In this document: piece by piece, positions 44,328 to 53,161 of the stretch
Layout of the letters: the number at the start of each line of letters is the position of its first letter
Numbering within the stretch: the stretch's first letter is position 1
Source of the DNA: Melioribacteraceae bacterium
Lineage (GTDB): Bacteria; Bacteroidota; Ignavibacteria; Ignavibacteriales; Melioribacteraceae
Direction: 5' to 3'
DNA: 64,000 bases
NCBI GenBank assembly: GCA_015493615.1
Contig: WGCV01000027.1
Coordinates: forward strand, 1 to 64,000
Position numbers and translations under genes: made by a program
The notes under the pieces: generated by a model
Databases searched by the model: none
What the model was told of the DNA's origin: nothing
The model's input: only the letters and a program-made list of their open reading frames with translations

Positions 44328-45911
44328 CTTATCCTTAATCATATTAAAATATTCTGTCGTCATCTCCTTCAACTTAGGCGCCAAAAGAATAATCGCAATC
44401 AAGTTGGGAAACGTCATAAACCCGAGAGCCGCGTCACCGAATCCCCAAACAGCTTCGAGCTGTGCAATCGCTCCGAGAAAAACGAAAAATAAAAACACCC
44501 ATCTGTAATAAGGGATCGCCTTTTCGCCGAACAAATATTCCGTTGAACGGTCTCCGTAGAACGACCAGCTTATTGCCGTGGAAATTGCAAAAAGCGCGAC
44601 GGCAATCGTAATGATTTTATCGCCGTACGGGAAAAGCCAAGCGAGTCCTTCCTTAAACGCAAACGCCGTAAGCACGCTGCTGTTTAAAAGCTGTCCGGTG
44701 AAGTTGGGATCGATTCGTTCAACATAAAATTGCGTGTGATGCCAAGCGCCCGTTACGATAATCGAAAGTCCGGTAAGCGAGCAGATAATTATTGTGTCAA
44801 TGTACGGACCGAGCATTGCGACAACGCCTTCGCGAATCGGGTACTTTGTTTTTGCAGTCGAATGGGCAATCGGCGCGCTTCCCTGTCCGGCTTCGTTCGA
44901 GTAAAGTCCCCGCTTAATTCCCCACAGCATCGAGTTCATAAATACGAGGAAAGTTCCACCTCCCACGCCCGCGATTTGCGCCGGAGGATTAATTGCATAT
45001 TCAAAAATTAAACCGAATGATTTTCCCAACTCGGGCAAATTTGCAAGCAAAATCAACAGCGCGGCAAGAAAATAAAACGCCGCCATAAAGGGAGTTAAAA
45101 ATCCGGTAACATTCCCGATTCTTTTAATACCGCCGATAATTACCGCTCCGACAATCAAAACAAGCGAGAGTCCCGTAATAATCTGCAGCGGCGAAACTCC
45201 GAACCCGCTAAAAATCGCCAGCTTGTGGGTTAAAAAAACGTTCGTTCCCAAAACATTGGCGAATTCGGAATAAATCTGATCTGAAACCGTGAACGCCTGA
45301 ATCGCATTGCCCGTAGCGAAAGAACAGATGATTGCAAAGCTCGCAAATGCAATCGCCATCCATTTCCATTTTGGTCCAAGTCCGTTTTCAATCGTGTACA
45401 TCGGCCCGCCGGCTACGTTGCCGTTTGCGTCAAACTTCCTGTATTTAAGCGCAAGCGCGCTTTCTGCAAATTTTAAGGAAGTCCCGAAAAACGCCGTAAT
45501 CCACATCCAAAAAAGGGCGCCCGGACCGCCGTAGTAAAGCGCCGTAGCCACGCCCGCAATATTCCCTATTCCCACCGTTGCGGATAAAGCCGTCGATAAT
45601 GCTTTGAAGTGGTTCAAATCCCCTTCATCGTTCGGATCGTCAAACTTTCCGGATGTAACTTTTATTCCGTGCCAGAGGAATCTTATTTGCGGAACGCCGA
45701 GTTTCAGTGTAATGTAAATTCCCGTCCCGACAAGTGCGATAACCATCAACGGAATCATCCCAAGCGGAAGATTTTTAGAAGGAATATTTCTAATGAAATC
45801 AAAATTGCCGGGGAAAGTCCAAATCGCTTCGTAAAATCCGATTCCGCCGATAACCAAAATCAGAAAAATAATTGCAAAGGAAATCAGTCCGTATTTAGTC
45901 CTGTTCTGCAT
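44316..45911 (-). CDS. AGCS-family sodium:alanine/glycine symporter
   Basis: This 531-residue polytopic protein imports a small amino acid with sodium. The family signature is seen in LSATVGIGNIAGVATALYYGGPGALFWMWI, preceded by a first periplasmic/cytoplasmic segment and followed by FAESALALKYR and MNSMLWGIKRGLYSNEAGQGSAPI. About eleven helices can be drawn. The second sodium symporter gene lies 15 nt upstream on the same strand, so they are probably one transcript. Its stop codon lies inside the 133-bp repeat. Confidence 0.92.
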   Translation of the reverse strand: MQNRTKYGLISFAIIFLILVIGGIGFYEAIWTFPGNFDFIRNIPSKNLPLGMIPLMVIALVGTGIYITLKLGVPQIRFLWHGIKVTSGKFDDPNDEGDLNHFKALSTALSATVGIGNIAGVATALYYGGPGALFWMWITAFFGTSLKFAESALALKYRKFDANGNVAGGPMYTIENGLGPKWKWMAIAFASFAIICSFATGNAIQAFTVSDQIYSEFANVLGTNVFLTHKLAIFSGFGVSPLQIITGLSLVLIVGAVIIGGIKRIGNVTGFLTPFMAAFYFLAALLILLANLPELGKSFGLIFEYAINPPAQIAGVGGGTFLVFMNSMLWGIKRGLYSNEAGQGSAPIAHSTAKTKYPIREGVVAMLGPYIDTIIICSLTGLSIIVTGAWHHTQFYVERIDPNFTGQLLNSSVLTAFAFKEGLAWLFPYGDKIITIAVALFAISTAISWSFYGDRSTEYLFGEKAIPYYRWVFLFFVFLGAIAQLEAVWGFGDAALGFMTFPNLIAIILLAPKLKEMTTEYFNMIKDKNLR

Positions 45912-45926
45912 AAAAGCTCCGCTTTA

Positions 45927-47297
45927 TTAAATAATTCCGATTGATTTCAAAAATACAATTGCGATTAGCACAGGGGCAAAATATTTTATAAAGATTTTCC
46001 AGTAAACAGCGAACCAACCGTACTTGCCGAAAAAGCTTTCCGCGCCTTCCTTCAAAGCGGATAGGGCGTTTTCTGTTTTCCAAAAATAACCGACAAAGAG
46101 CGCAATCAGTAACCCTCCGAGAGGAAGGAGAATGTTTGCCGAAAGAAAATCGACCGTATCGAAAAAGTTACGCCCGAAGATATGAACGTCCGCCAAAACA
46201 TTGTAGGAAAGCGCGCTGGGAATTCCGATTATAAACGTAACGGTTCCAAAAACAAGCACGGCTTTCTTTCGCGACCACCCTTTTTCATCAACAAAATATG
46301 CGGTAATTACTTCGAGTAATGAAATAGCCGACGTAAGAGCGGCGATTGAAAGTAAAATAAAAAAGAGGATTGAAAAGATGTATCCGCCCGGCATTTTTGT
46401 AAAAACAATGGGAAGAGTGTAAAAAATAAGTCCGGGACCGGAATCGGGGCGCAAGCCGGTTGCAAAGACCGCCGTAAAAATTGCGATTCCCGCAAGCAGC
46501 GCGATAAGTGTATCGAGCGTAACAATTTCAAAAGCCGAAACGGGAATGTTATCCGATTTACTCATATAGCTTCCGTAAGTAAGCATCGCTCCCATGCCGA
46601 GCGAAAGCGTGAAAAAAGCCTGACCGAGCGCAAGAAGAATCGTTTCTCCGGTTACCGCGCTCCAATCGGGATACCACAAAAACTTCATTCCTTCAGACGC
46701 GCCGTCGAGAGTTAATCCGCGGATTACGAGAACCAGCATCAGCACAAAAAGAAGCGGCATCAAAATTTTGCTTCCTTTTTCAATTCCTTTTTGAACGCCG
46801 AAAATTACTACAAACATCGAAAGCGCCATAAACAAAGCGAAATATCCGACAATCCACCAAACATTGCTTATCAGCGAATTAAAATAATGTCCGGCTTCGG
46901 CGGGAGTTTTGAACTCGAAGAAAACGCCTTTTATTGATTCAACAATGTAGCCCAGCGACCAGCCGGCAACAACCGCATAGTAGGACAGTATCAGAAATCC
47001 CGCCAAAACTCCCATTCCTCCGACGGCGGTCCAAAATTTGGAACCGTGCGAAAGTTTCCTGAAAGCTCCGACCGGATTTAAACTTGTTGTTCTTCCGATT
47101 AAAACTTCCGCAATTAAAACAGGAAGCCCTATGACAAGAATGCTGATTAAATAGATAAAAACAAACGCCGCGCCGCCGTTATCTCCGGCAATGTAAGGAA
47201 ACTTCCAGATGTTCCCCAATCCGATTGCGGAGCCTGCCGCCGCAAGAATAAAACCGATTTTCGACCCCCACTTTTCACGCTTTACAACCTCAGACAT
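45927..47297 (-). CDS. NSS-family sodium-dependent transporter (LeuT/MhsT-like)
   Basis: This 456-residue protein has the hallmark of neurotransmitter:sodium symporters, GSAIGLGNIWKFPYIAGDNG near residue 18. That stretch lines the sodium and substrate sites in helix 1 of the LeuT fold. Further conserved segments are GWSLGYIVESI, FTLSLGMGAMLTYGSY (helix 6) and SAISLLEVITAYFVDEKG. The substrate is probably an amino acid. The protein has 11-12 helices. It is the first gene of a two-symporter operon. The 286 bp upstream (47298-47583) show no recognisable riboswitch or repeat. Confidence 0.92.
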   Translation of the reverse strand: MSEVVKREKWGSKIGFILAAAGSAIGLGNIWKFPYIAGDNGGAAFVFIYLISILVIGLPVLIAEVLIGRTTSLNPVGAFRKLSHGSKFWTAVGGMGVLAGFLILSYYAVVAGWSLGYIVESIKGVFFEFKTPAEAGHYFNSLISNVWWIVGYFALFMALSMFVVIFGVQKGIEKGSKILMPLLFVLMLVLVIRGLTLDGASEGMKFLWYPDWSAVTGETILLALGQAFFTLSLGMGAMLTYGSYMSKSDNIPVSAFEIVTLDTLIALLAGIAIFTAVFATGLRPDSGPGLIFYTLPIVFTKMPGGYIFSILFFILLSIAALTSAISLLEVITAYFVDEKGWSRKKAVLVFGTVTFIIGIPSALSYNVLADVHIFGRNFFDTVDFLSANILLPLGGLLIALFVGYFWKTENALSALKEGAESFFGKYGWFAVYWKIFIKYFAPVLIAIVFLKSIGII

Positions 47298-47583
47298 TCG
47301 AAATCCTTATTTGATTTATGTTCCGGAAATTTTGTTTTGCAATATAGTAAATTTAGAAGTAAAAATTTTATTCGGATTAGAAAAGAGGAGATGAGTTTTT
47401 AGTTATGCGTAATCCGCCGGGGCGGAGTAATGAGTTATGAGCAAATTATGCATTATGTGCATTTATTCTTCAAAAATCTTGTCTCTATTTTCTATTAAAA
47501 AGATTAGCCTTTTTTGAGTGACTGTCTTATTTATACAAAATTTGAGAACATCTCTTAATAAATGGAATTAGTCGGCAATAGAG

Positions 47584-49356
47584 TCAAATGCTATAATCGT
47601 TATCAAATAAAAATGATTGTAAATCTTCCGCAGCCAAATCAAGCACATCAGAGGTTACCCTGTCAATTTCACTCATAACTGTATCACTTGTTAAATCAGC
47701 ATCAGTTTTTCCCAAAGTGTAAATAGCTTCTTTTACAATTATATCTATATATCTCTGGAATAAATATTCCCGCCATCTAATTGAATCTGCTTTGTTATTA
47801 TCTAAAATCATACTTGCAATTTTTTTAGAGGTATTTATCCAATAAATCCCATTCTCAAAGTCAATAGGTCTTTGATGAATTGCAGGATGTCTTTCAGAAA
47901 GCATATAAGGTGAATCATCATTAGAGAATGGGTCTGTATGCATCCCAGAAATTCTTACTTCAGGAAAAGCATTTGCTTTTTTCTTTTTATTATCTCCTTT
48001 GTTGCCAATTCTCTTTCTATAATCTGATCTTTTATCCTTTTTTTTATTTAGGCCAGCATTCCACGATTCCTGATCGTTTCCCTCAACTCCTAAATCTCCC
48101 CCAAGACCAGCTAATCTATCTCTTATTAATTTCTGAAGAAATCGGTTTTTCCATTTGTTTAATAAATCATTTAATTCAGATGTTTTTTCTAAATTTATCT
48201 TTTTCTTTTCTTTCTTATCTTTTTCATCCATTTTTTCACATAAATCTTCAACACATTCTTTAACCCAATCTAAAATTGCTTTTGTTTTTGTAGCAGATGT
48301 AAATTCATTACGGTCGTTAGTTACATAATCTTCATCTTCCATTATTTGAGCTTTACATTCGCCGTAAATAAATTCACTATAAACATATGTCCTAAAATGT
48401 CCAATTCTTCCAATTTCATAATTTGCGATTACGCCAACATCACTTAGAAAATCTATACTATTCATCCCCCTGTATTTGTTCCCTTTTAGAGGTTCTTCAG
48501 ATGTAAATAATGTCAATTCGATAGGAATATTATCATACATTTTTATCCTTTCGTTATCACATGTTACATACTGTGGACAAGTATAGTGAAATGGATATTC
48601 AAAACCTTTTTTAGGCACTAAGACTGGGATATTCAATCTTTTTGCTTTAGAATTTTCACCTAAAATCAAATAAACTTTTTTATGTTGAATAATTCTTCTT
48701 GCTTGAGGATGAACAATAAGTTTATTAATTAATTCTTTCAAATAATTTGTTTTATGCGCACTTTTAGGATGATGTCCTCTAACAATAGTAAACCTTTTTC
48801 TTTTAGATAGAACTCCGTCTACTTGATTAATTGTATCATTGATATTTTCAATTTCAGAAGTTCTAAGTGCTTGTTTAAATTCAATTTCAATATTGTCCAT
48901 ACTCGTATCAATACCGTATTCTTTGTTCTCGTTAAATCCAAATGAATTTAACCTATTATTACGGTATGTAATTAGACGAGAATATTTAAACATTTCTCTC
49001 ATGTAAAATTTCCCGCCATTACCATGTCCACCCAAAGTTTTAATATTATTTTCTTTACTAGAATCACCTTTCTTCGCTGCACTTGGATCAAACCATCTTT
49101 TAAACGCTGCATCAATTTTTGATCTACTCATTCCAACAAAATCAATAACGCTAATTGATCTAACTAAATTATTCTTAGCTACATCTAAAAAAATAAATAT
49201 TATTTGTTCTTCATCAGGCGTACTTTCTAAATTGTAAGCATCAACTGAATTTTTTAACAGTTCAGCAATTCCTTTCGCATGATCAAATTTAAATTCTTTA
49301 CCAATTAGATCTAAAACAGCTTCATCAATTATTGGCTTTTCTGTCTTAATACTCAT
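47584..49356 (-). CDS. GHKL-fold ATPase, MORC/MutL/Hsp90-like, third gene of candidate defence cassette
   Basis: This 590-residue protein carries a complete GHKL ATP site. The N-box is IAELLKNSVDAYN (Glu32, Asn36, Asp39), motif G1 is VIDFVGMSRSKID (Asp72, Gly75) and the ATP lid is TLGGHGNGGKFYM (109-118). The catalytic Glu sits one turn before Asn36, as in MORC and MutL proteins. A second domain of about 200 residues follows. After it comes a Lys/Glu-rich, probably coiled-coil stretch (DEKDKKEKKKINLEKT), then a basic region and a helical C-terminus. It would act as an ATP-gated dimer clamp, probably on DNA. The ATG overlaps the stop of the preceding wHTH gene by 4 nt (ATGA). The coding sequence looks AT-rich relative to its neighbours. 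Confidence 0.8.
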   Translation of the reverse strand: MSIKTEKPIIDEAVLDLIGKEFKFDHAKGIAELLKNSVDAYNLESTPDEEQIIFIFLDVAKNNLVRSISVIDFVGMSRSKIDAAFKRWFDPSAAKKGDSSKENNIKTLGGHGNGGKFYMREMFKYSRLITYRNNRLNSFGFNENKEYGIDTSMDNIEIEFKQALRTSEIENINDTINQVDGVLSKRKRFTIVRGHHPKSAHKTNYLKELINKLIVHPQARRIIQHKKVYLILGENSKAKRLNIPVLVPKKGFEYPFHYTCPQYVTCDNERIKMYDNIPIELTLFTSEEPLKGNKYRGMNSIDFLSDVGVIANYEIGRIGHFRTYVYSEFIYGECKAQIMEDEDYVTNDRNEFTSATKTKAILDWVKECVEDLCEKMDEKDKKEKKKINLEKTSELNDLLNKWKNRFLQKLIRDRLAGLGGDLGVEGNDQESWNAGLNKKKDKRSDYRKRIGNKGDNKKKKANAFPEVRISGMHTDPFSNDDSPYMLSERHPAIHQRPIDFENGIYWINTSKKIASMILDNNKADSIRWREYLFQRYIDIIVKEAIYTLGKTDADLTSDTVMSEIDRVTSDVLDLAAEDLQSFLFDNDYSI

Positions 49357-49946
49357 TTAGCTTCCTCATAAAATAGCTTTAAAAATTTATTTTGCAAAAA
49401 TTCCGCATAATCTTTTAATAGCTTACCCCTCTTTTCATTTTCTTCAATATATCTATCAATAACAAAATGTATTTGTTTCATCTTACCAAGCAGTTCTAAA
49501 TTTTTTGTTCTAACAGAAGTCCTATAAAATTCATAAAAATCTTGGTCAATTATTGCTTCAAAATTCTTTAATAGAAACATTTTATAACCATCCAAATTTG
49601 ATAATCTTTTTATTTCAGCACCAAAATTAGCATCTCTCCTACCTTCTACTTCTATGCTATCCCCATCAATAAACTTTATTAATTCATTCCCTCTAATTTT
49701 ACCTTCTTTTGTTAATGAACAATTCCTTTGAGTAATTCTAATATACCCTTCAGGAATTAATTGGTATAATGCTCTTCGTATAGTATCAGTATCTGGATAT
49801 TCTGAATAAAATCTTAATTGAAAATCTCCTGGAAATGATTTAAACACTGTAACTAAGATATCCTCATACCTTAACTCATTTTTATTTTTGTTAAACATTT
49901 TTGCTATAGTGTATAAGATTTTATCTTTTTTTGTAAGTTTTTTCAT
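49353..49946 (-). CDS. winged-helix protein, second gene of candidate defence cassette
   Basis: This 197-residue protein is basic and mostly helical. Residues 4-75 fit a winged-helix domain: KDKILYTIAKMFNKN, then DTDTIRRALYQLIPEGYI as recognition helix and RITQRNCSLTKEGKIRG as the wing. The C-terminal half (SNLDGYKMFLLKNFEA … FLQNKFLKLFYEEAK) is helical and may be a dimer or partner-binding domain. I know no named family. It starts with ATG sharing one A with the TAA of the 804-residue gene (TAATG) and overlaps the ATPase gene by 4 nt, so the three products are translationally coupled. Confidence 0.7.
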   Translation of the reverse strand: MKKLTKKDKILYTIAKMFNKNKNELRYEDILVTVFKSFPGDFQLRFYSEYPDTDTIRRALYQLIPEGYIRITQRNCSLTKEGKIRGNELIKFIDGDSIEVEGRRDANFGAEIKRLSNLDGYKMFLLKNFEAIIDQDFYEFYRTSVRTKNLELLGKMKQIHFVIDRYIEENEKRGKLLKDYAEFLQNKFLKLFYEEAK

Positions 49947-52360
49947 TATTTCACCAATATCATTTGCCTATCTATTATGATAAATCTCTCATCACTTTCC
50001 AATAAATATATCAGTTCATCAATTGTAATTTCAACATACTCTTTATTAAGATAATCACAAAATTCTTCTATTGATTCCTGAGATATAGAATCTTTAAGTA
50101 AATCGTAAGATATTTCAATTATTTCATCTGCATCATCTTTTGTTAATCTGAATTCAACATAGGATAACTTATTATTATCAAAATTTATGTACTTATCATT
50201 TCTGAGTTTATATAGCCGTCTATTATTAATTGAAATACCTACATCGCTTAAAATCCAATTCAATTCATCAAGATAAACAGTACGATTTAAATTAAATAAA
50301 ATACACCGAACTATTCTAACTATTGACCAATCTTTTAAAATTATAAATGGACCTGCTTCGGTATCTTCTAATAAGAATAGAGCATTATCAGATTCAATAG
50401 TAAATTTAATTGTTTCTTCGAGTTTCTCATTTTGAAAAACTTCCAGAATTTTATTGAGTGAAGTAGCTGGGTAAATATCATTACTAATTATTTTTCTAAT
50501 ATAATAAGTTTTTTTTGCCAAATTTAATAAATTCCTATTATGAAATTCTATTAGTCCATAAAACCCGCCTCGATAATATTCTAAATATTCAATATTTTTA
50601 AGAATACTATTAATTGCTTCAGTTCTAATAAATCTTTTTTCTAAAATTTCATTTTGAATTTCAGAATAATGTTTTGGTTCTCTATTCTGTTTAAATATTT
50701 CTAATATTGCATCAGAAACTTTTATTCTCTTTTCTACTCCCAGTTCTTTAATAGCAAAATTGTACCATCCTAAGTCGAGAATATCTTTATCTGATCTGAT
50801 TATATATACAAGTTCATATTTTGAAATTAATTTAGGATATTTATTTTTTAAATGGTCAAAAAGTTCGGTAACATTTGTTTGTCTATTTAGTTTTCCGATT
50901 CTGTTTTTTACCTCTAAGCATATTTTATCCCAATCACTTTCTTTGTAACTAAAATGCTTTTTTAGACCAAAGCTATATCTATCTAGCTGGTATATATCAT
51001 TGTGCTGTTTGAGATTCCCAACAACTGTTTGATTTGAACCGTATTTACCTTTTACTTTATATAATTCTTTTATGGTTTTTATAATTTGCTCAACTGTTAA
51101 TATTGTTGGACTTTGGTCTAATAAATTTTTAGTAATTTCATATAAATTTCCTTTATTAAATAAGTAGTATTTTCTTTCCTTACTATCAAATTCAAACCAA
51201 TAATCTTTAGAATTAAAAATAGTATATAATAAAGCAATCTTATCTTTATTAGTCTTAGCATTCAATAACTCAAATAATTTTTCAGGGGTAATTTGTTTAA
51301 ACGGTATATTACTTCTTGATAACTTATCAAAATAAAACGCAAAAATATTTTGAGAAGATTGGTACCGTGTAATATATTGCTCAAAATTTTTCAATAAATA
51401 TCCCTCGAATGGAACTTCTGTAAACAATTCTGATAAAATTCCCAAATAAAAATGTGCCGAATATCCCCTATTAAATAATGGATGTGAATTTAATAAATCA
51501 AATGTTATTGGGGAAGGATTTTCTAGTAATAAGCCTAAAAAGTACTTATAAAAAATATCTTTTTTTGAAAAAATTCTTGATGCTAAGGATTTCTCAATAG
51601 AATTTAAAATTTGTCTTATTCTTTCTCGTGTTAAAAATAACTTTTCACCTATTTCTTGATAACTACATTTATTTTCTCCATTCCACCTCATGATTAAAAT
51701 TTTTTTCTTTTTTGGCTCTAATTTTTCTACAAAGTCATCAATAAAATCTAAAACATGTTGTGGATCACTTGGTTGGTTAGTGATTAAACTAAAATTATTT
51801 TCACCTATTTTTCTTACTTCATCTACTAACTGAGTTACTGTAGTTTTCCCAAGATTTTTAGTTTTAACTAAATCTTTATAATCAATATTTATTAAATCTC
51901 CGAGTGTTTTAATTTCTTCATGAATTGATAAATAGTTTCTAAATCTAGTAGGTAAATTTTCTTTTGAAAGAGAAGAATCTCTAAATTTTTCTAAATTAGA
52001 GGCTAATTCATTTGATACCAGACCCAATAAAGGAATATGAATAAATGTTGGCTCAAGTAGAGATAAATTATTTTCAATTATTCTTTGATTGTGTAAAATA
52101 AAATACCTTATCTCAAACTGATTATCTTCAATACTCTTTTCACCACAGTTCCTCAATTTAAGTAATTCATTTGGAGTAGTATTAAGTAATTCTTGTAACG
52201 TACTGATATTAGCCTTTTTTAATATTTTAAAACATCTAAGTGTTAAATTGATATCTTCAATAAGTATTTTTTGCATACTTATCCTTATTCCAAGACCATC
52301 CCGATTAAAAAAAGGAGTTCTTGCAAGTAGATTCTCAATAGATGCATCTCTTATCTTCAT
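49946..52360 (-). CDS. 804-residue protein with two RNAP alpha-CTD, one sigma region-4 and about five winged-helix modules; first gene of candidate defence cassette
   Basis: The domains are read from sequence pattern. An alpha-CTD-like helix-hairpin-helix lies at 33-87 (LKKANISTLQELLNTTPNEL … NCGEKSIED) and a second at about 139-186 (IKTLGDLINIDYKDL … LGKTTVTQL). A sigma-70 region-4-like HTH lies at about 205-262 (KKKKILIMRWNGENKCSYQE … TRERIRQILNSIEKSL). Winged-helix-like units of HARE-HTH or RNAP-delta type follow at about 405-468, 476-538, 547-605, 690-745 and 755-804; the clearest reads VSDAILEIFKQNREPKHYSE. No catalytic motif is seen. The protein looks able to contact DNA and RNA polymerase. 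A PIN toxin gene ends 24 nt upstream. Confidence 0.78.
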   Translation of the reverse strand: MKIRDASIENLLARTPFFNRDGLGIRISMQKILIEDINLTLRCFKILKKANISTLQELLNTTPNELLKLRNCGEKSIEDNQFEIRYFILHNQRIIENNLSLLEPTFIHIPLLGLVSNELASNLEKFRDSSLSKENLPTRFRNYLSIHEEIKTLGDLINIDYKDLVKTKNLGKTTVTQLVDEVRKIGENNFSLITNQPSDPQHVLDFIDDFVEKLEPKKKKILIMRWNGENKCSYQEIGEKLFLTRERIRQILNSIEKSLASRIFSKKDIFYKYFLGLLLENPSPITFDLLNSHPLFNRGYSAHFYLGILSELFTEVPFEGYLLKNFEQYITRYQSSQNIFAFYFDKLSRSNIPFKQITPEKLFELLNAKTNKDKIALLYTIFNSKDYWFEFDSKERKYYLFNKGNLYEITKNLLDQSPTILTVEQIIKTIKELYKVKGKYGSNQTVVGNLKQHNDIYQLDRYSFGLKKHFSYKESDWDKICLEVKNRIGKLNRQTNVTELFDHLKNKYPKLISKYELVYIIRSDKDILDLGWYNFAIKELGVEKRIKVSDAILEIFKQNREPKHYSEIQNEILEKRFIRTEAINSILKNIEYLEYYRGGFYGLIEFHNRNLLNLAKKTYYIRKIISNDIYPATSLNKILEVFQNEKLEETIKFTIESDNALFLLEDTEAGPFIILKDWSIVRIVRCILFNLNRTVYLDELNWILSDVGISINNRRLYKLRNDKYINFDNNKLSYVEFRLTKDDADEIIEISYDLLKDSISQESIEEFCDYLNKEYVEITIDELIYLLESDERFIIIDRQMILVK

Positions 52361-52384
52361 ACAAAATTCTCATAATGTTAAATA

Positions 52385-52792
52385 CTAAATCCAAACAATT
52401 CGAACTTTTCCTTCAACGGTTTTGAATTCTTTATCGCCGGTTACCAACTTTGCTTTCTTCTCAATTGCCAGCGAAGCAGCAAAAGCATCTGCGTAACTCA
52501 TTTTATTAAAGGCTTTAAGTTCAGCAGCTTTTAGGGTAAGTTCTCCGTCGGCCTCAACAATTTTTAAAGGATATCTCTCAATGGTGCGCAAATAAAGTTC
52601 AGCTGCCGTTCTCCCTTGTTCTCGCAAAACAATATAGAAAATTTCGCCCCAATTTATTACACTTATAAAAAGTTCTGCTTTGTTATTCAGGGCCTCTTTT
52701 AAAATTGCGGCAACTTTTTCAGCTCCTATTTCCCCTTCCAAATATGCAAACATTGCGTATGAATCTAAGACATATTTTCTCTGCCTGGTCAT
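52385..52792 (-). CDS. PIN-domain ribonuclease toxin (VapC-like)
   Basis: This 135-residue protein has the PIN-domain acidic residues: Asp10 in KYVLDSYAMFAYLEGE, Glu50 in NWGEIFYIV, Asp102 in SYADAFAASLA and Asp120 in VTGDKEF. Such proteins are metal-dependent RNases, often cutting tRNA or rRNA, kept in check by a DNA-binding antitoxin. Its ATG overlaps the antitoxin stop by 4 nt. The downstream 804-residue gene starts 24 nt after its stop on the same strand. The pair could be an independent toxin-antitoxin unit or part of the larger cassette. Confidence 0.9.
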   Translation of the reverse strand: MTRQRKYVLDSYAMFAYLEGEIGAEKVAAILKEALNNKAELFISVINWGEIFYIVLREQGRTAAELYLRTIERYPLKIVEADGELTLKAAELKAFNKMSYADAFAASLAIEKKAKLVTGDKEFKTVEGKVRIVWI

Positions 52793-53019
52793 AATTTTCT
52801 CTCGGTTTCTTTTTCTTCCTTCAGTTTACGCAGTAGTTTACCTTTGGTACCGAGAAAACCTATGTTTTTATCAATTATCTCTTCAGTTAATGGAAAAAGT
52901 TTAATTTCACCGTTTTCTTCTATAAATTCAATTTTAGTCCCTACTTTAATTCCATATTTCCTTCTTATTCGTGCCGGTATTACTACTTGTCCCTTAGTTG
53001 TAACAGCTGTAACTTGCAT
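52789..53019 (-). CDS. AbrB/SpoVT-type antitoxin
   Basis: This 76-residue protein begins with a swapped-hairpin AbrB DNA-binding domain: TAVTTKGQVVIPARIRRKYG followed by VGTKIEFIEENGEIKLFPL. The C-terminal 30 residues (DKNIGFLGTKGKLLRKLKEEKETERKL) are basic and helical and should wrap the PIN toxin. It probably represses its own promoter as a dimer with the toxin. It is the first gene of the five-gene minus-strand run 53019-47584. Confidence 0.9.
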   Translation of the reverse strand: MQVTAVTTKGQVVIPARIRRKYGIKVGTKIEFIEENGEIKLFPLTEEIIDKNIGFLGTKGKLLRKLKEEKETERKL

Positions 53020-53161
53020 TTTATCTCCACTTTTTCCACAAAAATAATAAAGTAATACAAATTTATCAAGTATTACTTATTTTTTTATTTATAACTTTCT
53101 ATAAAAAATCGGTAGTGTGGAAATTTGTAAAAAACAAATCAGTCTGTCTTTTTTGCGTATC

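Noticed and set aside
47298-47583. Possible amino-acid riboswitch upstream of the symporter operon
   Set aside because: I could not find the conserved core of a glycine or lysine riboswitch in this stretch.
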